Assembly (NCBI GenBank): GCA_037178625.1
Contig: CM074139.1
Coordinates: 1,116,001-1,180,000, forward strand
Origin: Skeletonema tropicum
Taxonomy: Eukaryota; Bacillariophyta; Thalassiosirophyceae; Thalassiosirales; Thalassiosiraceae
DNA: 64,000 nt
Direction: 5' to 3'
In this document: positions 1-7,589 of the stretch, piece after piece
Numbering within the stretch: the first letter of the stretch is position 1
Layout of the letters: the number at the start of each line of letters is the position of its first letter
Notes under the pieces: model-generated
What the model was told of the DNA's origin: nothing
The model's input: only the letters and a program-made list of their open reading frames with translations
Database searches by the model: none
Program-made: the position numbers and the translations under genes

Positions 1-1
1 T

Positions 2-601
2 ATTGTTGCCACCAAGGACATTAGTCTTGGAGAAGAGGTGCTTTTATACTATGGAAAGGATTGGGAAAACAGTTGGAATGAGCACATTGAGGATTGGACT
101 ACAACTACAGCTGAAGATGAACAAGATGACTTTATTGAGAAAAACGTCACTGACACACTTGGTGTACACTTGAATCAACAACGAAATAGCGTCGACTCCA
201 TCATTTGGACTGTAGAAGAACAAAAGAGTCAGCCGTATCCCCCCTATCTTGAAACGGTGTGTAGGTTCCAACCTCCAGCAGAAGAACAATGCAAGAACGA
301 CAGCAAAAATGACTACTGCACATTACGATGGAGTCTAGACATGAACGAGCTGCATGAAAATCCATGCGATGTGATATCTCGCTCATCAATCGATGGAGAT
401 GATTGGTATTTCGTACGTATGAATATTACCGATAGCTCATCACACGAAACGACTCAGTATTATGTCGAGTTTTTGCCTCGTTATGCCATAAGATTGGTCA
501 ATCGAAAGTACACGAAGGATCAATACTCACGAGGAGTTTTTCGTGAAGTCATTGGATTGCCAGATGGTATCTTCCCTGATCACTGGATGGACTTGAAATG
601 A
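2..601 (+). CDS. SET-domain protein, C-terminal part (5' end outside window)
   Basis: The frame is open from base 2, so the gene starts left of the window; about 199 residues are visible, ending in TGA at 599-601. The first residues, ATKDISLGEEVLLYYGKDW, match the end of a SET lysine-methyltransferase domain, where G-E-E-(V/L)-x-x-x-Y-G forms part of the cofactor pocket. Diatoms have many SET proteins of this kind. The remaining 170 residues are acidic, contain several Cys (residues about 75-105) and match no family I recognise. Substrate cannot be inferred. The tandem duplication that follows starts within 5 nt of the stop codon. Confidence 0.7.
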   Translation: MVATKDISLGEEVLLYYGKDWENSWNEHIEDWTTTTAEDEQDDFIEKNVTDTLGVHLNQQRNSVDSIIWTVEEQKSQPYPPYLETVCRFQPPAEEQCKNDSKNDYCTLRWSLDMNELHENPCDVISRSSIDGDDWYFVRMNITDSSSHETTQYYVEFLPRYAIRLVNRKYTKDQYSRGVFREVIGLPDGIFPDHWMDLK

Positions 602-873
602 GATGATGGAACATAGATACATGATGATTCAAGGCGTTGCACATGAATGCTTCAGCTGACGCCCTATAAAATCTTTTCAAGAATTTCATCTCTTTCGATA
701 TACTTCTTCAACGTAGAGAGAGAGGTTGACATCTTACTCGGCAACATAAGAAGTTGTTTGCCTGGAAGACAGGTACATAACGTGTATCGCAAAAGGATAC
801 ATACTACACTTTTATTTCTGATGCATTGACACGATTGATAACAACGAACATTCCCCTCTGCACTCCATACACC

Positions 874-1824
874 ATGAATATTTCTCTGCGTCTCTCCTTC
901 CTTTGCCTTTGCCTACCTGTCATGGCAATGGCTAACGATGTCGATGTGGTACACAAGAGGTTGAGGCAGAAAGAGGCGAAGGCAGGAAAGGTGAAACTAC
1001 CCAAGACGACTTTCGGTTATATCTCCACTGATTTGACGTCCTCTTCTTACACAACTGCAGCTGAAATCTTTGATAATGGAGACTTCGCGGCATGCTCTCG
1101 TTATTGGTACAATGGTCCTGGATATGCTGGCGGTCAGTCCTCCACATGCACTGGTAATCCCTATGTTGCTGAACCGGGTGGAAACAACCCAGCTAATGGC
1201 AACCCCACAGACAACACGTGCCTAGCAGTAGGTGATTCTCCAGGCTGCTTTGTGCTCGAGGGAGTCAACGACATCGAACCCATTCTTATTCGCACTTCTG
1301 TCGCATGGGATTGGTCAAAATACAACATACCTTTTGCAGATCCTGGCTCCAGCTCCTGCGCTACAATCACAACATTACCATATGATCCCACCATCAACAC
1401 TTGTGCAGATATATTGACAAATTCTTCCATTCCTGTGGTAGCAGCCGATTTTACTACAGGAGGGCCTCCAGGAGATGTTACAAATACTGGAACCACAGGC
1501 CAATGTTGGGGTGTTGATCTTACTACGGGTATTCCAGAACCAATCAATCCGGGTGTAACTACAATCAGCTCAACTGTCACTTTCACTATTGAAGACAATG
1601 ATTATGTCTGTGATGTTATAGCTGGGGGTCGAGTTTGCGAGATGTGGGGCTTTTCAAACGGCTACGGAAACAACTTTGACTCTCAATATATCCCTTTTCA
1701 GTGTGATGATATTGGGGGTAAGGCCTACGAAGGATACATTGCAGTCGTCTTTGACTACTTTTTACTCAGGCCTGTTACTGATGGTATCGGACTGGCGCCT
1801 CAAATTGTTCTTAAGAGGGTCTAG
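874..1824 (+). CDS. Secreted Cys-rich protein of unknown function, copy A
   Basis: 316 aa. I chose the ATG at 874 rather than an in-frame ATG at 826 because it starts a clear signal peptide (MNISLRLSFLCLCLPVMAMA, cleaved before Asn-Asp). The mature protein has a Lys-rich segment (residues 27-41), then about 270 residues with some 13 Cys, many Gly, Pro and Thr, and two NSS/NST-type sequons, which suggests a disulphide-rich extracellular or wall protein. I recognise no domain. The paralog at 4926-5879 differs mainly in a short window after residue 55 (TTAAEIFDNG here, EGVRPILVDG there). Low divergence elsewhere implies a recent duplication or gene conversion. It is convergent with the META gene. 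Confidence 0.75.
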   Translation: MNISLRLSFLCLCLPVMAMANDVDVVHKRLRQKEAKAGKVKLPKTTFGYISTDLTSSSYTTAAEIFDNGDFAACSRYWYNGPGYAGGQSSTCTGNPYVAEPGGNNPANGNPTDNTCLAVGDSPGCFVLEGVNDIEPILIRTSVAWDWSKYNIPFADPGSSSCATITTLPYDPTINTCADILTNSSIPVVAADFTTGGPPGDVTNTGTTGQCWGVDLTTGIPEPINPGVTTISSTVTFTIEDNDYVCDVIAGGRVCEMWGFSNGYGNNFDSQYIPFQCDDIGGKAYEGYIAVVFDYFLLRPVTDGIGLAPQIVLKRV

Positions 1825-2121
1825 ATCCATCTGTACATCATGTGCATATGTGGACTAGAGTGGTTCTATGTTACACGAAATCTAGGCATTAGAATCACTT
1901 GTACAGGTTCTGTTTCATTGATGAGAAGATTCATTTTGACGCTATCATAAGATTAGATTGTCTGAGCAGTGAGGAAGAAGTCAAGTTTGATTTGTGTTGT
2001 GTTTATCGATTTGATTAGAAGAGTAAAATTTTATGTTTCTGCACTACTCTTAGAGTATATTGTTCCTAGTAAACTTCCTTCTTCAACATATCTAGAGATT
2101 GTGATTCAAGGATCATTGACT

Positions 2122-2829
2122 TTATCCACGCCGAGGTTCTCTTTTCACAATGCCTTCTTCATCAACGAAGATTCGGACGCGGTCCAATCTATGGTCCGCC
2201 GTCACAAACCATCCTTCTGGAATGATTTGTACCTGAAGGGATGGGTTGATGGTTTCAATTATCGCCTTGGCTTCCTCACCTTTCATGCCAATCAGACTTT
2301 GTCCTCCCCAGGATTTTATTGACCTTGGTATGCTAGACAATACAATCGACAAATCCTTTCCATCTAGTGTGTGATACAGGGTCAGCTCACTCTCGTCTGC
2401 ACTGAGACTGAATGAGATGGCTTCTTGGCGCAGTGCGCTCATGAAGATTCTCTGTTGCTCTTCTTCTTCAGCTGTGAACCAGCGGCACCCCAAACGAGTA
2501 GATGCCAACGGACCAATCGTAATACTTGGGTGACCACTAGCTTGGGAGTCCACTGTACTCCATGCTCCCCAGAACGTATTACAACCATCATTCCCAGACA
2601 CTCTCTTTTCCGTCTGAAAGAACAATTTCTGGGGATAATTCAGGATTGCAGGAGCTCCGTTAACCTCTATCAGCTGCCACTTGGTGCCAACAAGTTTCTC
2701 TGGTGGTGAAGGCAAATCTGGAATGGGGAGGTCTCCACCGCGTAGAAATTGGTGACCACGAGCATGTGAGTGCAGAGCATTGCAGAGGATGGATGCAAGG
2801 CCAAGGGTGGGAAGATTTGATATACGCAT
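2122..2829 (-). CDS. Secreted META-domain protein fused to a potato-inhibitor-I (I13) domain
   Basis: 235 aa, ATG at 2829. Residues 1-23 form a signal peptide. Residues 44-168 are a META/HslJ-type domain (VGTKWQLIEVNG, then GNDGCNTFWG, then an LGC motif). Residues 172-235 match the potato inhibitor I/eglin/CI-2 family: W..L.G..GEEAKAII, the binding loop GWFVTADHRLDRVRIFVD and a C-terminal PRRG. By analogy with CI-2 the P1 residue is Ala211, with the loop-bracing Arg pair retained, so a subtilisin- or elastase-like serine protease would be the predicted target (inference). No Cys lies in the inhibitor part, as usual for this family. The paralog at 6224-7189 shares residues 1-168 but ends in a different domain. 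Confidence 0.85.
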   Translation of the reverse strand: MRISNLPTLGLASILCNALHSHARGHQFLRGGDLPIPDLPSPPEKLVGTKWQLIEVNGAPAILNYPQKLFFQTEKRVSGNDGCNTFWGAWSTVDSQASGHPSITIGPLASTRLGCRWFTAEEEEQQRIFMSALRQEAISFSLSADESELTLYHTLDGKDLSIVLSSIPRSIKSWGGQSLIGMKGEEAKAIIETINPSLQVQIIPEGWFVTADHRLDRVRIFVDEEGIVKREPRRG

Positions 2830-3105
2830 TGCTTGTTTGATGCTGCTGGTTGTTAGTTTGCGGCTTTCGTTTGCGTTGCTTTAGTTGTTGTCGTTGATTT
2901 GATTTGGATATTATGATTGCTACGGGTTCTGCTGATATTTCATTGCAATGCAAGAGCGGTCTAAGAGCGGTGCAAGTATCGTAGCAAGAAGCATGAAAAC
3001 AAGACGCGTGTTCACACTTCCGCCACTTGTGCATGGGCGTAGATGGGCGAGGTATCTTGGCCCATGTAAAAAGGTATACGAAACCGGGCGGAGTGGCACA
3101 AGCTA

Positions 3106-3603
3106 TACTGGCGGGAAGAAAGTGGCACCAGTGCCAATCTCAACTCACACAAACCACTAACAAAATGAAAATGAAGAGAGTTATTAATATGGCCATGATA
3201 GTCGACAAAAATACATAGAGCAGCCTCTAGATAGCATACCAACCATTTTATCTCATTCAGAAAAAACTATAGTTCGTCCATATAGAGCAACTATCGACAG
3301 TTTTGGCACCGATAACTGCTATTTTGATCTCGGATGACGCATGCCTACGGCATCTCTGCATGCCTGTGCTGCTGCTGCTGCTGCTATGCGAATATACTAC
3401 ATATAACGTTGACCAGTGGTTCTATCGAAAGCTATTAGTCTCTTCTATCATATTATGGACGGAGATGGGGTCGGGAGGGCGATATTGACGCGCATAACCA
3501 CCATAGTATGCGTGAAGAATCGATGGTTGTGTTTTGTTAGTGTTTTGTGTGAGATTCTAGTTAGTGCCACTTTTTTCCCGGTGAAACTTTTTTCCCGCCA
3601 GTA
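3106..3603. mobile_element. MITE with GC-rich terminal inverted repeats, TA target site
   Basis: About 500 bp is present in copy A and absent at the same place in copy B (after GGAGTGGCAC, near 7450). The ends are inverted: TACTGGCGGGAAGAAAGT at 3106 and, on the other strand, TACTGGCGGGAAAAAAGT at 3603. If the flanking TA is counted as the target duplication, the element runs CTGGCGGG...CCCGCCAG (3108-3601), as for Tc1/mariner-type elements. No transposase ORF is inside, so it would be non-autonomous. A CTG/TGC triplet run lies at 3366-3385. Confidence 0.75.
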
Positions 3604-3810
3604 GCAAGGCACGAAAGATAGAACAACCTGCGAACGTAACAAGATCCGAGAGCGCTGTTCACATTGGATTGGTCACAAAAGAGAATCGTATCATATCACT
3701 TAGGAAATTAGGTAAATGTTGCATTATCGCACCTAGACATCATTGAACCAACAATTGGAGTCTTCATACGGAATCGATACCCAAATCTAATTGTATCAGC
3801 CGCAATAGCA

Positions 3811-3912
3811 ATAAGTTCACCTATCTGCACTATCGATCGAACCATCCTCAATGACCATACCATTGGCAAAATAGAAAATTTAGGGCTGGCGGTGTTTGCC
3901 AAGCTATGCGGC
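3811..3912 (+). pseudogene. Dead first exon of the GH5-like gene in copy A
   Basis: This is homologous to 7590-7691, the first exon of the GH5-like gene. The initiator ATG of copy B is ATA here (3811-3813). The reading frame is otherwise kept (SSPICTIDRTILNDHTIGKI and on to FAKLCG), but the duplication ends at CG, before the VNRGSF part. The frame stays open from about 3718 and runs straight into the Gln/Pro-rich ORF that follows, so copy A is a chimeric reading frame without an obvious start codon. Confidence 0.65.
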
Positions 3913-4467
3913 TGTCACAGCAATAGTGGCAAGCGCAATGGCAATCAGCGCAATGGTGGAAGTAAAGGTGGCGACAAAGGTGATGACCGTGGAACAGGAA
4001 AAAGCCCCTTCTACAGTCAGTGCAAGCTTCACGAGCACAAACACCAGTACAAGGATTGCATCTTTTGTCCTACTGGCTCCAAATTCGATGCAGACAAGGC
4101 TAAGAAGTTCTACGATAGCGGAAGCGGAAGGGCCCCAGATTGGTACAAGAAAACTTACGAGAGGAAGGTTCTTAATAGCAATGGTCAACCTAATTGCAAT
4201 GGTCAACCTCAACAGCAGCAATACTTCGTTCAACCTCAACCTCAACTTCAACAACAACAACAACAAGGCGTCTACATGGCAATGCCAACAGCAACAGCTG
4301 CTTCTGCCTCCCAGCAACGGCAACTTCAACTTCCGCCTCCACCAAGTCAGATAGCTCCTACATTCACTACGAGCACGACATCATCTGCCCCTGCTCAAGG
4401 CCAACGTCTCTATACTATGCAAACGGATGCCAATGGAAACAATTATTTTGTCCAAACTCAGTTGTGA
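3913..4467 (+). CDS. Gln/Pro-rich ORF with a Cys/His cluster, possibly gag-like; status uncertain
   Basis: About 185 codons lie in the unique spacer between the duplicated segments. After a Gly/Lys/Asn-rich start there is CKLHEHKHQYKDCIFCP, a CxxH...CxxC cluster followed by a basic-aromatic stretch (PDWYKKTYERK). This resembles the zinc-knuckle region of diatom Copia-type gag proteins, but the match is weak. The C-terminal half is Gln/Pro/Thr-rich with a CAA/CAG run at 4247-4266. No ATG precedes the Cys/His cluster in frame. Past the TGA at 4465-4467 another frame continues with coding-like Thr/Ser-rich sequence to 4634, suggesting a frameshift. It may be a gene remnant. Confidence 0.3.
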   Translation, partial: CHSNSGKRNGNQRNGGSKGGDKGDDRGTGKSPFYSQCKLHEHKHQYKDCIFCPTGSKFDADKAKKFYDSGSGRAPDWYKKTYERKVLNSNGQPNCNGQPQQQQYFVQPQPQLQQQQQQGVYMAMPTATAASASQQRQLQLPPPPSQIAPTFTTSTTSSAPAQGQRLYTMQTDANGNNYFVQTQL

Positions 4468-4925
4468 AAAACGCCGACCCTTTGGGAACTTATTCAATCG
4501 CAACTACTACTACTACTTCTGAATCAATTACTGGCTATGCAAATGGACCTAAGCCTAAGGCGTTGCAGTTCCAAGAGAACATGAACGTCAAGGAGATAAT
4601 GGAACATAGATACACACATGAATGCTTCAGCTGACGCTCTACAATCTTTTCAAAAATATCCATCTCTATTCCTTAACATGGAGAGATCCTTACTTCGCGG
4701 ATTGAGTCACATCCTGTCACATCACAAGTAACAAATTTGTGTGTGCAAAAAATGACCTCAAATCACGCGAAAATGTCCTCGAAGTCTCAAACTTGAAACT
4801 GTGTTGCTGTTGCTTCTTTTTGGTTGCTTTGGTTGCTTGATGATTGTGTCTTGCGCTCCTCTTTTATTTCTGATGCATTGACACGATTGATAACAACGAA
4901 CATTCCCCTCTGCACTCCATACACC

Positions 4926-5879
4926 ATGAATATTTCTCTGCGTCTCTCCTTCCTTTGCCTTTGCCTACCTGTCATGGCAATGGCTAACGATGTCGATGTG
5001 GTATACAAGAGGTTGAGGCAGAAAGAGGCGAAGGCAGGAAAGGTGAAACTACCCAAGACAACTTTCGGTTATATCTCCACTGATTTGACGTCCTCTTGTT
5101 ACACAGAGGGAGTGCGGCCAATCCTTGTTGATGGAGACTTCGCGGCATGCTCTCGTTATTGGTACAATGGTCCTGGATATGCTGGCGGTCAGTCCTCCAC
5201 ATGCACTGGTAATCCCTATGTTGCTGAACCGGGTGGAAACAACCCAGCTAATGGCAACCCCGCAGACAACACGTGCCTAGCAGTAGGTGATTCTCCAGGC
5301 TGCTTTGTGCTCGAGGGTGTTAACGACGACGAACCCATTCTTATTCGCACTTCTGTCGCATGGGATTGGTCAAAATACAACATACCTTTTGCAGATCCTG
5401 GCTCCAGCTCCTGCGCTACAATCACAACATTACCATATGATCCCACCATCAACACTTGTGCAGATATATTGACAAATTCTTCCATTCCTGTGGTAGCAGC
5501 CGATTTCACTACAGGAGGGCCTCCAGGAGATGTTACAAATACTGGAACCACAGGCCAATGTTGGGGTGTTGATCTTACTACGGGTATTCCAGAACCAATC
5601 AATCCGGGTGTAACTACAATCAGCTCAACTGTCACTTTCACTATTGAAGACAATGATTATGTCTGTGATGTTATAGCTGGGGGTCGAGTTTGCGAGATGT
5701 GGGGCTTTTCAAACGGCTATGGAAACAACTTTGACTCTCAATATATCCCTTTTCAGTGTGATGATATTGGTGGTAAGGCCTACGAAGGATACATTGCAGT
5801 CGTCTTTGACCACTTTTTACTCAGGCCTGTTACTGATGGTATCGGACTGGCGCCTCAAATTGTTCTTAAGAGGGTCTAG
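4926..5879 (+). CDS. Secreted Cys-rich protein of unknown function, copy B
   Basis: 317 aa, nearly identical to the copy at 874-1824. The ATG at 4926 was chosen because it gives the same signal peptide; an in-frame upstream extension exists but is not matched by a coding-like upstream region in copy A. Differences cluster after the motif TDLTSS, where this copy has a Cys and a different ten-residue stretch; elsewhere they are single substitutions (T/A, I/D, Y/H). The 3' flank stays almost identical to copy A for about 250 bp beyond the stop, so the whole block was duplicated or converted as a unit. No domain is recognised. Confidence 0.75.
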   Translation: MNISLRLSFLCLCLPVMAMANDVDVVYKRLRQKEAKAGKVKLPKTTFGYISTDLTSSCYTEGVRPILVDGDFAACSRYWYNGPGYAGGQSSTCTGNPYVAEPGGNNPANGNPADNTCLAVGDSPGCFVLEGVNDDEPILIRTSVAWDWSKYNIPFADPGSSSCATITTLPYDPTINTCADILTNSSIPVVAADFTTGGPPGDVTNTGTTGQCWGVDLTTGIPEPINPGVTTISSTVTFTIEDNDYVCDVIAGGRVCEMWGFSNGYGNNFDSQYIPFQCDDIGGKAYEGYIAVVFDHFLLRPVTDGIGLAPQIVLKRV

Positions 5880-6223
5880 ATCCATCTGTACATCATGTAC
5901 ATATGTGGACTAGAGTGGTTCTATGTAACACGAAATCTAGGCATTAGAATCACTTGTACAGGTTCTGTTTCATTGATGAGAAGATTCATTTTGACGCTAT
6001 CATAAGATTAGATTGTCTGAGCAGTGAGGAAGAAGTCAAGTTTGATTTGTGTTGTGTTTATCGATTTGATTAGAAGAGTAAAATTTTATGTTTCTGCACT
6101 ACTCTTAGAGTATATTGTTCCTAGTAAATCTTTGTTTTTCAACGTAGAAACATAGATTGAGATGCACGGTGGATCATTGATCATTCCGAAATGATTTGGA
6201 CTTGCAGGGACAGATTGATGGGC

Positions 6224-7189
6224 TTAATTATCATCATTGAGAGGAACAAAACGGGCCAAGGGACTTTGATAAGGGCCTAGAACAAGAACTTGTGTCTCAT
6301 CGTAATACAGTGTGTATGGGAGAGTCACGACTTCGGGACGATTTTGAGTCTCATCGTTTACTATTGTTGTGTCGACTGAACGACCAAAGTTTAGAATGCT
6401 CATCCACGCTTCTTCCTGGAACTTTCTTGGGTCGTCGTTGCTACTCCAGCCCATGAGTGTTTGTCCAACGTTCGCGACTTGAAACTCCATGGCTGTCATC
6501 TTTGGAATGACTCCAAAAAATTGGTTGGTCCCTGTGCTTCCTTTGATCTGATCTTTAGAGAAAGATAAGGTGACTGGATGATCTTTCAGCACAGGTCGAA
6601 GTTCATTTTCGCTGTCGTGATAGACGATGCCCGTGGCAACCCAATTGGTTCCAATCAACCTCTCATGAGGTTCTACTGGTCTTGGTATGCTAGACAATAC
6701 AATCGACAAATCCTTTCCATCTAGTGTGTGATACAGGGTTAGCTCACTCTCGTCTGCACTGAGACTGAATGAGATGGCTTCTTGGCGCAGTGCGCTCATG
6801 AAGATTCTCTGTTGCTCAGCCGCTTCACCTCTTAAAAAACACCCCGCACGAGTAGATGACAACGGACCAATCCTAATACTTGGGCGATCACTAGTTTGGG
6901 AGTCTTTGTCACTTTCCACTGTACTCCATGCTCCCCGGAACCCGTTGCATCCATCATATCCAGACACTCTCTTTTCCGTCTGAAAGAACAATTTCTGGGG
7001 TTTAGGAATAGCAGGAACTCCACTAATCTCTTTGAGCTGCCAGTTAGTGCCAACAAGTTTCTCTGGTGAAGGCAAATCTGGAATGGGGAGGTCTCCACCG
7101 CGTAGAAATTGGTGACCACGAGCATGTGAGTGCAGAGCATTGCAGAGGATGGATGCAAGGCCAAGGGTGGGAAGATTTGATAGACGCAT
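6224..7189 (-). CDS. Secreted protein with two META-like domains
   Basis: 321 aa, ATG at 7189. It has the same signal peptide (residues 1-23) and first META domain (about 44-168; GYDGCNGFRG, AGC) as the paralog at 2122-2829. From residue 172 it carries a second META-like domain instead of a protease inhibitor: ERLIGTNWVATG, VTLSFSKDQIKGSTGTNQFFG, FQEEAWMSIL. The second domain lacks the Cys of the usual N-G-C motif (TGTN instead). META domains occur in bacterial HslJ and in trypanosomatid and algal secreted proteins, and no enzymatic role is known. Nucleotide similarity to copy A stops near 6683, exactly at the domain boundary. Confidence 0.8.
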   Translation of the reverse strand: MRLSNLPTLGLASILCNALHSHARGHQFLRGGDLPIPDLPSPEKLVGTNWQLKEISGVPAIPKPQKLFFQTEKRVSGYDGCNGFRGAWSTVESDKDSQTSDRPSIRIGPLSSTRAGCFLRGEAAEQQRIFMSALRQEAISFSLSADESELTLYHTLDGKDLSIVLSSIPRPVEPHERLIGTNWVATGIVYHDSENELRPVLKDHPVTLSFSKDQIKGSTGTNQFFGVIPKMTAMEFQVANVGQTLMGWSSNDDPRKFQEEAWMSILNFGRSVDTTIVNDETQNRPEVVTLPYTLYYDETQVLVLGPYQSPLARFVPLNDDN

Positions 7190-7589
7190 TGCTTGTTTGA
7201 TTCTGCTGCTGGTTGTTAGTTGGCGGCTTTCGTTTGCGTTGCTTTAGTTGTTGTCGTTGATTTGATTTGGGTATTATGATTGCTACCGGTTCTGCCGATG
7301 TTTCATCGCAATGCAAGAGCGGTGCAAGTATCGTAGCAAGAAGCATGAAAAAAAGACGCGTGTTCACACTTCCGCCACTTGTGCGTGGGCGTAGATGGGC
7401 GAGGTATCTTGGCCCATGTAAAAAGGTACGAAACCGGGCGGAGTGGCACGCACAAGGCACGAACGAACAACCTGCGAACCTCTGCGAACGTAACAAGATC
7501 CGAGAGCGCTGTTCGCGTTCGCATTACATTGGATTGGTCACAAAAGAGAATCGATACCCAAATATATATATATAATTGCATCAGCCGCA

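Larger units (their letters stand above)
606..3912. repeat. Tandem segmental duplication, copy A
   Basis: This stretch is colinear with 4599-7691. Both copies begin with ATGGAACATAGATAC and end inside a coding exon at AAGCTATGCGGC. Identity is very high over the secreted-protein gene (874-1824 against 4926-5879) and the N-terminal half of the META gene. It drops abruptly at 2075-2328, where the META C-terminus differs. Copy A alone carries a MITE at 3106-3603 and about 85 bp at 3690-3775 that copy B has lost. A 686-bp unique spacer separates the copies. Confidence 0.9.

Noticed and set aside
2122..7189. Bacterial contamination suggested by META domains
   Set aside because: The genes have signal peptides and flanks duplicated with eukaryotic intron-bearing genes, and lack bacterial gene spacing or ribosome-binding sites.
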